DNA from: Megaleporinus macrocephalus | Lineage: Eukaryota; Chordata; Actinopteri; Characiformes; Anostomidae | Reading direction: 5' to 3' | DNA length: 64,000 nucleotides | NCBI GenBank assembly: GCA_021613375.1 | Contig: CM038722.1 | Span: forward strand, 22,261,607 to 22,325,606 | Shown: positions 1 through 47,775 of the stretch, piece after piece | Position numbering within the stretch: position 1 is the first letter of the stretch | Layout: each line of letters opens with the position of its first letter | Translations under genes and position numbers: made by a program | The notes under the pieces: model-generated | What the model was told of the DNA's origin: nothing | Seen by the model: only the letters and a program-made list of their open reading frames with translations | Database searches by the model: none

Positions 1-2409
1 TTACATTTCTTTTACATTGCTCATTGTCCAAATATCAAAATGACTTGAATTTGTATAGTAAAAAAAAATTGATCTTGTATCTTGTATTGATCTTGTAATG
101 TCAGGGATGGAAGTATTGATACTTAAGTATTGATCCACCCATCCCTAACTAAAAGCTACACATTTCAAACCATCCTTCATGTTTGTGGTATTTCTTTCTT
201 GGATGTGTTGCTGTTACTGAGCGTGCTTGGTAGAATCTGCGCAGTCATTCTCCTGACCTTTAATGCGCCTGAATCTGAAGTGCATATCTATTAGAGAGGC
301 CCTATTACTGAGAAACATCTCGAGAGGCTGTAGCATTTACCAAGCCTCTTACACCGAAAGTGAGCATTAAAATTCTCTAGAACCAATTTGCCTCAGGATG
401 TCTCATGTCTCATGTATCAAAGTGATGAGAAAAATCCAGGTTAGAATTGAGTGTGCAGATTTCATAAGCATCAAACTGTGATCATGCGAGTGAGGCTGAA
501 GACAATTGTTTCTGCCTGTAAATTTAAGCAAAAGGGTGGGGCTCAGATCACAAAGCTAGAACACCAAACAACTGATTGTAGATCAGTCTATTAAAAAAAG
601 GTTGATCTTAACTGACCACTGCAGTGCAGAATTCAGGCGTCAAGATGGCACCTACTGCTGTTTTAGCTCTGCTATATATATTGTTTGTATTTTTTGATAG
701 ATGTCAACGTGTGTCATACAGATCAAAAACCTTATATGAAAATCTGTAGCCCTGCTACAAAAACCAGCACAGGCCAGCATTAGCCACTAGTCACCAACAT
801 ATGCTGTGTTTCGGATGCTAGTATGCTGGTCAGCAGCAATTGAAGTTAAATACTGGTTACCAGCAAAACCAGCATATCACGACTGTGGGAACAAAGACCT
901 CCTACGTCTAATTTTTGTCATTTCTTTAAGTTTTTGGCATCATTTGAGATTGTCTGTTGTTCTTTACAACAAAGAAATGGCCCAACATTCTTTGGGGGTA
1001 AAAAAATCTGGTTCCATTGACTTACATTGAAATCATAGTTTTCTTCCCCCTATTTTCTGTAACAGCACCAGCGCAATAAGTTGTTTACTGAGCAACCAGT
1101 TTTCAGCTGAATGATACAGTCAGTGTGCAAAAGCCAGGCTGCTTTAACAAATAAAGCAAAGGTAGCACACCTCTCAACCAGTCATCAGAATTAACTGCTT
1201 CACTGTAACTATAGTAATATCGTCACTGTCCAATGAAGAACATGCATCTCCATTTCAATTTCTATTTTTCTACATCAATTAAATGCAGCAGTTGCCATTT
1301 ATATTGTGGGAAAATTTCATGATCATTCAACCAATAAACTTTACAGAATGGTGTGTTTTAATGCTGGGTTGCTGGTCAACCAGCATGACTAAGTTGGGTG
1401 CTAAACCAGCACCTTACAAGCACTGCACCAGCTTAAACCAGTGTGGACTGTATACTGGTCTGTGCAGTTTTTTATATAAGAATGATTTAAGTCTGCAGTT
1501 TGCGTGATGCTAAAAGCTACAACTAAAGAAGCAAATTTCAGGCACCATCAGCTCTCAAATACTTTTTTAGGGTAAAAGGGAAAATTGTGTAAATCCATGA
1601 CCAAACAGTTACTTATATCACCAAACTCAGTCAGGCCCCGAGCTGGGCTGCCCTACACTAGAACAGTGCTGAAACCTTTCTGCAGTTAAAACAGAAGTAA
1701 TAGCCCTTTCAATGGGAAGTACGACTCTGAGGTTTTCCTCCATTTGCTTGCTCTTTAAAGTCTTCTCATAAAACTTCATGTGTTTACAGATTTGTGAAAT
1801 GATGTCCATAGCTCGCCCCCTAATGGTCACCTTGCTTACTACAATGTAAAAAGAGTCAGCCATGATGCCCTTTTCCCCCCCCACTAGCATTATTTAAAAA
1901 TTCTACAATATGAAACACATACTTTGCTGGTTGATTATGAAGTTCTTTCCAATGTTCCTCATCTTAAAACATGTAGTTCAGTTTACTTCCAGAAGATTTT
2001 CCATCCAGCAGAAATGTGAGATTTATATATTTCATCAGAGTAAATAATTATGCGAGAGACTACGCTAGGACAAATAAAAAAAGTCCACATCCAAACACTT
2101 TAGGAAATCTGTATTGAATGTGTACGAACATGGATAAATAAACAGTAGTAAGACACGCTGAGGCAAAATTGTGAAAAATACCCTGTTACAAAAAAGCTGT
2201 CCGCTTTAAAAGTGTCCAAAATCTCTATTTAAAAAGCTTCTTCCAGAAAACATTGGGTTTTGCACAAAGCAGCCTGACCACCAAACACTGGGGACAGGAC
2301 TATACTTTAGTCATAAAGACATGCCAAAACAAACTGAGTTTCCAGAAACAGTGAAACAAAACATTGATATAGTGAATATTACAGAATTTAACAAATAAAA
2401 TGTTACATA
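1..2409. other. left flank without a supportable gene
   Basis: No exon or known domain seen on either strand. Stretches at 745-870 and 1350-1445 contain clustered CCAGCA/TGCTGG words typical of a dispersed fish repeat. The open frame at 1627-1890 (87 codons, minus) resembles nothing I know. Confidence 0.4.
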
Positions 2410-2835
2410 CACCATTAGTACACTGACCAGCCACTTTACTAAGAACACCACCTTGATCACTTAGTAGTTCTACAATTACAAACTCTAGTCCAACCCTGCT
2501 CTTCAAACGGTCAAGACCCCCACAGGACCACCACAGAGCAGGTATTACTGGGGTAGTGGATCATTTTCAGCACTGCATTGACACTGTGTCTGATCCACTT
2601 GTACCCACAGAACACACACTAAGACACCACGTCATTGTCACTGCAGTGCTGAGAATGATCCCCCCACATCCAAATAATGCCTACTCTGTGGGGGTCTTGA
2701 CCATAGAAGAACAGGGTGAAAGGAATATATAGTATGCACAGAAACAGATGGACTACAGTCTGTATTTGTAGAACTACAAATACTAGTAAAATACACAGAA
2801 AGCACAGATTCAAGGAGGTGTACACAATGAAGTGG
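2410..2835. repeat. Tc1-like MITE family A, copy 1
   Basis: Starts near TACACTGACCAGCCAC and ends near AAGGAGGTGTAC, giving inverted ends. The interior (CACTGCAGTGCTGAGAATGA and AGAACAGGGTGAAAG words) recurs at 20519, 50620 and 52880. Confidence 0.6.
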
Positions 2836-5230
2836 CGAGGTGATATTATAGAAGTTAAGAAGTTTCATTCAAGTACATCCATTGTATTTGACCTGGCCAT
2901 GCGTTTAAAAAGAAATGGCTCACCAGAAATTCAAATGTACCTCTGAACCCAAATCTAGTTGACGTGCCAAGACATACTTGGTGTCTAAAGTTAGCTTCTT
3001 TAGTTTTACACTTGAGCTACGAGACAAATGTAATAGATATCGATGTCACACAAGAAGATTTGGACTTCCATTACTCAGTAACTACATTGGCATTCAGTGT
3101 AAAACTAACAAAGCAAACATGATTTTTTAGGTATTTAAATAAGCTTGAAATTATTTTGTGAATTAGATTTTTCAGTGAACCATTTATTTCACTGTGTTAT
3201 GAGTGGTGAGCTGTGACTCTAGCCCCTTGATCGCTGATCTGAGACCAGTTTGAGCTTCCTCTTGCATTGATTTAGGATTAGAATTGTAAAAAGAAAACGG
3301 AAACTGGCCTTAGGTCAGCGGTAAAGGGCAATAGTGAGGTCTCTTTCTTCAGCCTTTAAGAATATCTACTGATTGTGCGCGTTAAACTCGGTACATAGAC
3401 ACAAAAACATTACAAAACGGACAACAATAAATTAAAATTCTGTACATTGTGATTGACTTGGACATAGACGTTGTTACTAACAAGAAAAAAAACGTCAAGC
3501 GTTCTATTTTAACGACAGTTTAAGTTTATCTGATTCCGTTCCACCTGTTTAGTTCTCCTCAATGAGGCTGGGAATTTTAATGGCACTTAAATCCATTATT
3601 TCTGGGGTCCATCAAATAAAGGCAATGCACCGCAATGGTCCAATGAAAAAAAAAAAAAAAACTTCCCCAAACTCTGAAAAAGGCAGAAGTGTTTACCGTC
3701 CACAGCTGCTCCTGATGTAGGTCAACCGCTGTCATGCATCATTAAGAAGTTCTATTGTTCTGGATCCTACAGAACTGGAGCACTGCACCCTAGTGAGCTG
3801 GTTTACATCGCAGAGCATCACAACTCAAGAGATCCTTGTGGAATTATCCAGGATGTAATGACTGGAACAATCTGGGACATCTGGAACCATCTGACCTCTG
3901 TATGCCCTCGGTCATTTCTTAAGTTCATTGTCCCAATACATGTAAAACAAGCCTCTAGTGGTCCACTGAAGCATTTCTAATCGTCACATGCTGGTCCCTA
4001 TGAAAGCCCAGTTTCAGGGTAAGCTCTTTGTGGAGCCCATTTGGATGTAGTCAGTTCATACTTGGTTCTTCAAGTTCAAACTACCTACGACTATTGTTTT
4101 CTTTTCATTGCTGACACATACTCGGCAGTAATGTCTACTTGACATAGATTAAGTCTAGACCGAGCACACAGAACACTCTGTATCTGAGGTGAACAGTGGC
4201 TACCGCTGTCTTTTACGTAACAAAGCTGTCGACACTGCGTACTGAACAAGTGCCGGGTCATTGTGGGGAAGGCAAGTAGCAGTTCTCTGTTTTTCTTCAA
4301 AACTTTGAGGCAGGATGACTCATCAGTTTAAAACAGGACGTTAAAAGACCAACAGAACATAAACATTTACGAGTGAGCACTAAAATCATCATATACAATA
4401 CAACTGATGTCTGCTTGCTTTCTGAAGAAACCTCTTGCACTGAGAGCCCGGCATGGAGAGAGATGAATATGGGAGGATGACTCCTGGAGTCCTACAAGTC
4501 TTCTTTTCTTTTCCCCCATCCAAGTACACTTAATTTGCACCCTCTGTTATAATACATGGGGGGGGGAGTCTAGTAAACATAATGAAATCCACTTTTCTTC
4601 TATCACATTCAGCAGAAACATGCCATCTGTGCTTTGCATCTTCAGCATGAGAAGAGAAAGAGTGTGCAACTGTATTGTCTTTTGGAGTGAATGTGTGTAG
4701 AGTCGGCAATACTGCTGAAACTCCATGCAGGTCCATTGCTCCCAATGAATGGAGATGCAGTTCCGGTGTAGCCAGCAGAGGGCAGCACACTGAAGTTCTG
4801 GGACTAGTTCACCAGCAACACATCTTCATAGGTGGTGGTCCTGTAAGGTATAGTTAAACACATTAATAAATTATCATCAACAAACCTTTTCACATACTGA
4901 CAGCAGTACTGGCACCGGCTAACACTTTGTTTGAGCGATAAGAATATACTCAGTGTAGGCTCTAACGATGTTTCATTGATTTTCTAAATGGAAAACAAGT
5001 TAACACATCCTCTACAGAGAACGTTTGACAAATTGAAATTTAAGAGTGAGTTTAAAGGAGAAATTCAGAAGAATGACACAACCTGTTGAATTCATACTCC
5101 AAAAATTAGGGCCCAACATATTTACCTCCTAAACGTTCGTATTAACAGCTGTCTATTTACCAGTCTACAAGAAATAAGTTCAGAATCAAACTTTACCCTT
5201 TACCTGCCAAGAGTCTCCAGAGGAGGAAAG
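2836..5230. other. low-repeat interval downstream of mcoln1
   Basis: About 2.4 kb with almost no repeats and no coding exon I can support. It could be an extended 3' UTR of mcoln1 or flanking regulatory DNA. Nothing in it decides. Confidence 0.3.
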
Positions 5231-5264
5231 CAATGGCTTGTATTGCTTCTTATATATAAATATA

Positions 5265-5591
5265 TACAAATCTAAAGGCTCCATAAGTTTTGCACAGGAC
5301 ACATTTTAATGGGTTTCCCCTCAATATGTTGATTTAATACATACATACATACATACATACATACATACACACATACACACACACACACATACACACACAC
5401 ACACACACACACATACATAGAAAGTATTTCTTTACATTTTGTTGAGAATTTCAATTTTGGAATGTTTCAAACTAAAAACTTACACTCCACTACAAAAATA
5501 AAACCTAAAGGCTACATAAGTGTTGCACAGGACATGTTTTATTGTTTTTCCCCTCAATGTGTTAAATTTAGCACATAAAGAGTAATTATGT

Positions 5592-5652
<61 letters not shown>

Positions 5653-5674
5653 AGAGTGTGTGTGTGTGTGTGTG
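5265..5674. repeat. duplicated ~75-bp segment with ATAC/CA, TA and TG microsatellites
   Basis: Two diverged direct copies (about 5270-5337 and 5508-5578) share TTGCACAGGACA and TTTCCCCTCAAT. The first runs into an (ATAC)n/(CA)n tract (5338-5419), the second into (TA)n/(TG)n (5598-5674). Confidence 0.7.
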
Positions 5675-5697
5675 TATTATAACCCATTTCCTCACTT

Positions 5698-5703
5698 TTT
5701 ATT
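5698..5703 (-). terminator. candidate mcoln1 poly(A) signal
   Basis: AATAAA on the minus strand about 195 nt after the stop codon. A second AATAAA lies at 5543-5538. Which one is used cannot be told from the sequence. Confidence 0.45.
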
Positions 5704-5896
5704 GGCTGGAAAACCTGACCAGATCAAGGCTAATCTACAGTTTAAATGAATGCTGTATTATAGGCTGCCAGTTACAATGGCAGCTAGTCATCATTATGCA
5801 AGCGCTCAAGCGATCATGCTGCCTAATTTCTATTGGCTTACAGTTTTAGCTGGATTTGTCAAAAGATGCCAAGACTGGATTAAAGCTAAGCAGTAA

Positions 5897-40875
<34,979 letters not shown>

Positions 40876-41100
40876 GTTGACGACACCGTGAAGGAAGTAT
40901 CCGTCATAAAAAGCGAGTTTAAGACAGGACGCATTAAAATAGTCGAACCTAAGACACTACGAGGAGAGAAAAACTGTTTTCTGAGAGGGAGAAGTTTATC
41001 AGAGGCTCGCCGGGCCGCCTCTCCACCAGCACTGGACTCGAGTCCGGTAAGACATCTCGCTTCCTCACAGCGGTCATGTGACCGGACCACATGATAAAAC
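40876..41100 (-). promoter_or_regulatory. mcoln1: mcoln1 promoter/5' leader region with CLEAR-like E-box
   Basis: The block just upstream of the mcoln1 ATG is locally rich in CpG and GC compared with its AT-rich surroundings. At 41073-41082 the minus strand reads GTCACATGAC. This differs by one base from the CLEAR element GTCACGTGAC bound by TFEB/TFE3, and human MCOLN1 is a known TFEB target. A second CACATG-type E-box lies at 41088-41093. Upstream ATGs at 40934 and 40907 are out of frame with the main start. The transcription start is not identified. Confidence 0.6.
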
Positions 41101-42429
41101 TCGCTTTTTTCAGTTCTTAGAAAGACTCTTTAAAACAGTCTACTCTCTTCGCAGGCTTCTGGTTGAGGCTCAAACGTTGAATTTTACGAACTTTTAAGAT
41201 TTTTAAACTTTAGCCATGCGCTGGAAATGAAAAACAAAACGTTTTTTCTTTCAGCTAGGAAGTCCGTTATAACAACAACACCACACACACACACGTACTA
41301 AAGTGTTTATGAGGAACTCATAGTTTTAATGGACACAAATTAAACATATATTACATTGTTGAAAAAACAGTCAGGTTAAAAACAGTTGAGTGCATTCCCC
41401 AGGGTCCTACGTTCCCTCATATCTTTGTATCCTTAATACATTTAAGGAGCAATATGTACATTTTTCAGTTTTTAAACTTTTCAAAATTAACTGAATTTCT
41501 CAACAGAATGTGAAGAAATAACAGTTTTGGCACCATACTATACATCAAAGATGTCTATTTATCTTGTTGTAGAGATATCTACTAAAGTTAGTCATGCTAA
41601 CCAGCTGGCCCCAGCCTCATCCTGTCTCGTACTACCATTTTGTAGCATCAAGTCGAATTAGTTCGACATGTGAGAATGAAGAAGTAACACTGCCCCAACA
41701 GCATATTCTATCCTCCTGTCAGTCATGTTGAAGGTGCTGCTTCTGGTTAGGTATTATTTAAGGTTTCCATCTTAAATGATGCAGCAGTTACATTCAGGCA
41801 CCTGTATCACCTGCTGCACCCTTCAAGGTGCAATGGGGAATTCGAATATGAAGCTAACTTCACGTCTTCAGGTTTACACTCAATAATGGGTCCAGACATA
41901 CAATAACCACAGTAATGCAAACATTGTTAATGCTAAGTAAGAGGGGCTGTACATTTCCTGATTTCTTATGATATGGGTGGACGCTATAGCGTTCTAGTTA
42001 TATGTTGCCGCCTATTGTTTGGAGTCTGAATTCAACATATTGTTCCTTTAAGGGAATCTGTGAAATTGTTTCTAATAGTTAAAGTCATGGGGTTGCCAAA
42101 TCCCTCTCAAGAGGCTAATTAACATTCGCAGGCTCTCGGGAGTGGAACACTCAAAGTAGGAGACCCTTTAAATTGTTAAGAAGTTGTCCTTAGTGTAATA
42201 ATGTACATATGTGTTGTTATGCCACTCTGTACCAGGCTATGGGGCAGTTGTGTGGGTTTGCTGTCCATGTCCACTGATGCCGGTTCTTGGCTGATTTTGT
42301 GAGGTCACCAGTACAGCTTCGAAAGGGGCAAGGGGGTGCAATGTACTGACCACCTTCTATATATATATTATATTTCCAAAAGTATTCGCTATAAAGTGAC
42401 ATCCCATTCTTAACCCATAGGGTTTAATG

Positions 42430-42433
<4 letters not shown>

Positions 42434-42498
<65 letters not shown>
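42434..42498. repeat. (TA)n microsatellite
   Basis: Directly abuts the Tc1-type MITE at 42501; TA is that superfamily's target. Confidence 0.95.
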
Positions 42499-42500
<2 letters not shown>

Positions 42501-42503
<3 letters not shown>

Positions 42504-43004
42504 TACCGCTCAAAAGTTTAGGATCACTTTAGAATTTCATTTCATGCAATTTTCATGCAATTCACAAACAATATTGTCAATTTCAAAAGTGTATCAGATG
42601 ATTTTTAAAGAATAAAAATGTTTGTATTAAAGTTTATTTTTGTATAGAGGCTTATTTTACATATAGTCTATTATCAGTAATTCTCAGTCCTCTGTCTAAA
42701 TCTCCTGGTACGGCCGCCAATCCAAGTTATTGGACTAATTGGTTGTTAGGACACTCTTGGTCAATTGTGATGCACAGCTGAAAAACATTCTTCTAATAAG
42801 TGAGTATAAAAGGGAGAACAACATTCTAGGTTAGTTTAGTATCTGAAGCATCAGCAGTTGATGGCTTGCTGACCGACTCACAATGACCAGAAAGGAAAAC
42901 CAACTTCTTTAGAGACCCGTCAGTCCATTGTTGTGTTAAGGAAGAAGATACTCCATTAAAAACAAGAACATTTCACTGTGATCCCAAACTTCTGAGTGGT
43001 AGTG
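42501..43004 (-). mobile_element. Tc1/mariner-type MITE family B, copy 2 (504 bp)
   Basis: Inverted copy of 9286-9797 with the same CACTACCGCTCAAAAGTTT end. The other end is followed by TA. Sits in TA repeats on both sides. Confidence 0.85.
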
Positions 43005-44544
43005 TATGTATATATATATATATATATAGACTAGGTAAAGACTATAGACTATAGATAGTCTTTTTGTTGTATTATAGAAAAACATAGAACATAGGGGTGG
43101 TTTCTCCAATATATGAAGTGCCCTTCGGACGACTCTAAACATTAAGCATCTATCAGCATATGAGCTGCCATTTATTATACATATGACATCACTAACATAA
43201 CCTAATGGTATTACACACAATGACATTAGTAATTAAACAGTAATGACAGTGAAAAGTAGACTTCATGAATGCACTTGAGTCGAAATAACAGTGTCATTAC
43301 AAAAATATAAACCTATCAAAGGTACATGTAACTCAGTCACTACTTACATTTCTTTGAGAGACTTTGGCTGTAACTTCTTATTTGGTGTAAAATAATTCAC
43401 AAGCCGTTTGTTGGTGCGTGTATATTTTACTACATGGACCTGAAGACTCTGAACTTTTAGCAATGCATTTAAACGAGAAGCTCCTTCATGACTGCACAAC
43501 ATTGTTCACACTGGAAAGTGTTTAACCAGCCTGAACAGCATAAATGAGGAATTAGTAGTCACAGGCAGCCAGTCATGAAGACGACTCCTTATGATTTAAA
43601 TATATTTTTAATATATCAACACATACAGATATCATATTAATTGCAAGTGGGGTGAAGTTCATTCACAGGTAACACTGTACAACAACTTAACATAACTAAA
43701 GGCTCAACACACATGCTCTTTCCGTCTGAGCACCACATGTTTGTTAGCATAAGTTAAAAACAAATAACATTGAAAATTACTACAGTGTGGAATAACACGG
43801 TGAAAAGAAGTTCAGGCTCTTTGCAATACAGGCGTCGAGGAAGTTCCTTGTTTTCTACAGCAGCCATCTCAGCAAAGTGATTCATCTTCCAGCGCCTTGT
43901 GACCAGTGAAAATAAAATACACAACTTACTAACAAAATGAGAACATATCACATATCGCACCTCTAAGGTGGTTACAGTAAAAGTACAGTATGTTTGTCGT
44001 CTACAGAGGCCTCTTATTAGGCTTAGCTCTTTTCTGCACAGCTTGCACTGCACTACAATATCATCCCTTTGAAAAGATCCCAAACACACAGATTTCATTA
44101 AAAGGGTCCATATTCTACACGCATTCCTTGTTTTCTCCTGTCAATTCACTTAAATTTAGATACCAAGTACAGCTGTAATTCAATTTTTACATGGGCTTTT
44201 TTAACAGGCTGTTTTTGTGACTATGTCCTTAAAAATAAAACATTAAATAACATGTTTGGTTAATTTTCACATATTCTATAGAAAACCTTTGCACCGGCCA
44301 CATTTTATACAGTTCTATGTAAATGTGTATGACCAGAAACACCTCTATTTATAATCTTAATGTGAATGGCCAGGACTTAACTGCCATAAGCTAAGCAGGT
44401 GGATGTATGGAAGCTGTATTTCTTTTTGTGACATCACAAAAACACCTAATTCAAAACAGGCTGTTTGTGCAGTTTAGTTTTCACACACAAACCATAGGTA
44501 AACTGTGTATTTTGAAACTTTAACAATGTAAACATAATCAAACT

Positions 44545-44550
44545 TTTATT
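44545..44550 (-). terminator. candidate trappc5 poly(A) signal
   Basis: AATAAA on the minus strand about 325 nt after the trappc5 stop. The first such hexamer downstream that I noticed. Confidence 0.4.
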
Positions 44551-44872
44551 TAATACAGTTTTTTTTCCATGATATAGGCCCTTTAATTAAAGACTGGTTC
44601 TGTCCTATTCTCCTCTGGGCCCCTGCCAATCATGCGATGACTTCAACACTCTCAACACTGATCTTTAGTTGCACGTCTGCTAATTTAAACATGGAATATG
44701 CAGAGCTGCTCAAATGGTCCACTTTCGGCCCCCTTATACAGAACCGTGCCCTCATTCCATCACTGACATTGCTGGTCTTTCTGTCCGGCGTCCTTTCACA
44801 AAACTGGACCTTTGGAAAATCAATATCAGTCAGGGAAAGAGGCAATTTCCTCTAAATCTAAACCAGGGTCTC

Positions 44873-45169
44873 TTATCTGCCATCCAGAGCCTTATCTCGA
44901 GCAATAACTGCCTCGTCAAACTTAATCATGAGCGTGGTTCCTTTATGCCAGTGCACAGTTACTTTAGCTGGGAATCCACTGTGAGTCAGAATGGCCTCCA
45001 CGATGCCTCCAGTAAAGGCCGCGCAGTTCAGCGTGCTGTTCTCTTTCGGGACTGATATGTAGGCGTTAATCAGGGGCTCCTTCTCTATGATGTAGTACGT
45101 CTTGTCGTCGTCGTTGGCCTGCTCCAGTTTATCAGCTTCCTTGCCGAACAGGGCTTTCCATACGTTTAC
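44873..45169 (-). CDS. trappc5: trappc5 coding exon 2
   Basis: 297 nt including TAA. Begins VNVWKALFGKEADK after acceptor CTGCCAAG and ends VIARDKALDGR. Confidence 0.97.
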   Translation of the reverse strand, partial: VNVWKALFGKEADKLEQANDDDKTYYIIEKEPLINAYISVPKENSTLNCAAFTGGIVEAILTHSGFPAKVTVHWHKGTTLMIKFDEAVIARDKALDGR

Positions 45170-45975
45170 CTTGGCAGGAGAAACAAACAGGATAAGAAGA
45201 AAATTACAATCCGAGAGCAAGTTAATAAAGGACAGGTGTTCAGTCTTTTCAAAACAGATCTTCTGACAGGGATGATACAGATAAGGTTACAGTCGTCATC
45301 ACATTAGGGCTGGGTATGGCCACTGATTTCCCGGATCGATTCAATCCCGATTCACAATGTCCCAATTCAATTCGATTTCTGATTCGATTCAATTCAATAT
45401 GGATTCATTTAGGAATATTTCAGTTACAATAATATGTTTTGTTTGAATATGAAAAGAGATTTTCAGAGAACTAATGTAGTAAATGTATAAGGAACACTCA
45501 ACCTACCACTACTAAAAACATTAGTGTTTATATGTTTATATACCGTCATGGTTTCTGAACCCAAAATGCTAATTTTAAAGATCGATCTCAGGTTTATGCA
45601 AATCGATATCGGATTATTCAAATGAAGATTGATTTGAATCGAAAAAATGATTTTTTTAACACACCCCTAATTACAATATTTCATTATTAACATCAGCAGT
45701 GATGAACACTCTGCTGTCTGATTTTCAGTGTTTTCCCATAAGCAGTGAGACTGTCTCACATCCTTTTCTCTCCTCTAGCTCTCACCAAAAGCCAGTCCAA
45801 GATTTACTCAGATCTTTTGCTCAGTCACTCTCTTTTCCTCTTCCTCTGTCAATGCTTGTTAAATCTCCTCACAACTTCTGCTATAGTTGTCCAAACTGGG
45901 GCTGTGTGGGAGGGAATAATATATAATGGATGGATGGATGGACATATAGTTATAGATATATAGTCAACAGTACAG

Positions 45976-46064
<89 letters not shown>

Positions 46065-46936
46065 ACAGGTAAATCTGTGAAATAAATGTATAATATGATA
46101 CAGTCTGATAATTGATAGCTAATATAGAGGTCCTTAGTATAACAGTGTCCAATAGCTGATATAGGGGTCTGGAGTATAGCAGTATCTAATGACTGATATA
46201 GAGATCCAGAGTATAACAGTGTCTAAAGACTGATATAGAGGTCCGGAGTATAACATTGTCTGATGACTCATATATGGTGGTCCTGAGTATACCAGTATCT
46301 GAGTATGGTGCACAACTGGGGCAGCAGTCTGCTGCTGAATGAGCTCCTCTGCCTGATGATGGCACTGTGCAGAGAGTGGTCAACATTGTCCATGATGGTC
46401 AGCAGTTTACGCAGTTCTCTTGCCCAGAGGTCTTGTGTCCGCCCTCCCAAAGTTACATAGCACTATAGCGGGCGTTCCAAGTCCAGAGTGGCAATGACGG
46501 AGACCACATTCTCCCTACTATGTGTCAGAGTACCATCATACTAATGTGGAAGCTGTGATTTTAATGTAGACTTGTTATACAGTGTTGCTTCAAATAATAA
46601 AGATGAGCCAGCGTTACAGCCATCACTATACATATTTTGTAGCCCACTGTTAGGTCTATCACGTACCTTGATGAACAGCAGTATGTTGAGCACTTTGGTC
46701 TCTCGTTTGCCATTTTTCTCTCTCATCACCAGAACATCCAGCAGACTGGCTCCCACGCCCTGGCCCATGTCGGCCAGGCGGCCCTGCAGCTCGGACACTG
46801 AGTAAACCCGGCTCTGGCAGTACTGCACCATCTCCGAGAAGAGCAGGGCGAAGGCGCTGACGCTCACCTCCGTCTTAGGTCTGGTCAGAGAGCGCTCCAG
46901 GATGGAGGACTTCCCTCTGGTGAAGCGAGTCTCCAT
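44873..46936 (-). CDS. trappc5: TRAPP complex subunit 5, two coding exons, 188 aa
   Basis: Coding exons 46936-46667 (90 codons) and 45169-44873 (98 codons plus stop) join in phase 0, giving 188 aa, the same length as human TRAPPC5. The protein opens METRFTRGKSSILERSLTRP and contains ALLFSEMVQYCQSRV, VWKALFGKEADKLEQANDDD, PLINAYISVPKENSTLNCAA and HWHKGTTLMIKF, all close to the human protein. It is a Bet3-family small subunit of TRAPPII/TRAPPIII, the Rab-activating tethering complexes of ER-Golgi traffic and autophagy, and it acts in the cytosol at membranes. The stop is 4.0 kb upstream of the mcoln1 start on the same strand. The gene is head-to-head with serhl. Confidence 0.97.
45979..46055. 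repeat. (TA)n microsatellite in the trappc5 intron
   Basis: Perfect TA tract. The rest of the 1497-bp intron (45170-46666) shows a diverged tandem GATATAGAGGTCC-type repeat at 46110-46300. Confidence 0.9.
46667..46936 (-). CDS. trappc5: trappc5 coding exon 1
   Basis: 270 nt from ATG to donor GTACGT. Ends KRETKVLNILLFIK. The start matches the conserved METRFTRGK N-terminus. Confidence 0.97.
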
Positions 46937-47183
46937 TTCTGACCAGCTAGACGGTGAGACTGTGGACTGACAAGCACAGAAACTGGACTGTTATGGTGGA
47001 GGCGTTAGTAACGTTCATTCATAACTAGCTAGCTGGATTAGCTAATATTTCAATATGCAACAAGGGTAGGAAGATGACATAAGCCAGAACTGTCTGCACA
47101 AGAAAACGCTTTGTTTATCTGATATAGACATAAATATACACAGAACACAATATAAATTATTCTTGCTCTAAAATTGCGCTTAC

Positions 47184-47250
47184 CTGATGTTTTAGGTCTT
47201 AACGCTGTGAAACAGCAATTCAGCTAACAGTCACTGACAGATCTCGCATT
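47184..47250 (-). other. trappc5: putative trappc5 5' UTR exon (donor end)
   Basis: On the minus strand a good donor (ATCAG then GTAAGC) ends at 47184. A matching acceptor (CTTGTCAG) precedes 46966, 30 nt upstream of the trappc5 ATG. A spliced leader is therefore plausible. The upstream limit given is arbitrary. Confidence 0.35.
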
Positions 47251-47584
47251 TCAAAATAAAAGCCCAACGGTTTTTTTTTCTGTTAAAATATTTAAGAACA
47301 AATATTTGTTAGAAATTGCAGAAATAAGAAAAAAACGACTATGCATATTAACAAGAAAAGCTAGGAATTGTATTATTTATTATTACGAAAAAATAGAAAT
47401 GCAACATTTATGTCTATCACCATTCCAAGTGTCTTCTCAAGGCTGAAGTGTGTTTTGTTCTGGCTAGAATAACGTTTTAACGTCTGGCTAGAATAACGTT
47501 TTGCACACCAATATTTGCAAGTAAGCAAAACTGCTATTTAGATCTTGAATAAAAAATACAAATTCCTTCTGGAATAATCAAATC

Positions 47585-47640
<56 letters not shown>

Positions 47641-47647
47641 TAACAAC

Positions 47648-47682
<35 letters not shown>
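47585..47682. repeat. (TAA)n microsatellite
   Basis: About 30 TAA units with one interrupted stretch, in the divergent promoter interval. Confidence 0.95.
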
Positions 47683-47683
<1 letters not shown>

Positions 47684-47775
47684 CTTGCGCTTGTTCTGTT
47701 GAATTATATGCTTAGTTAATTTCTTCGCGTTTGTGTGATCTTTAAAAAGTAAGCTAAAAATTCCCGGATCTAAAC

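Larger units (their letters stand above)
41101..44540. other. mcoln1-trappc5 intergenic region
   Basis: No gene seen. 41755-41845 holds a diverged relative of the 50-bp repeat's founder (CTTAAATGATGCAGCAG, then CTGCACC..CAAGGTG). A Tc1-type MITE and (TA)n tracts follow. 43600-44540 is unremarkable. Confidence 0.5.

Noticed and set aside
1627..1890. 87-codon minus-strand open frame as a gene
   Set aside because: No recognisable domain, no splice context or conservation evidence; length is within chance for this composition.
5272..5695. Short frames rich in VCVCV or HTHTH residues
   Set aside because: They are translations of CA/TG and TA microsatellites.
44637..45055. Possible Ty3/gypsy reverse transcriptase remnant (FTKLDL motif in a plus-strand frame at 44714)
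   Set aside because: Only six residues fit, the surrounding frame does not, and much of it is antisense to trappc5 exon 2 and its 3' UTR.
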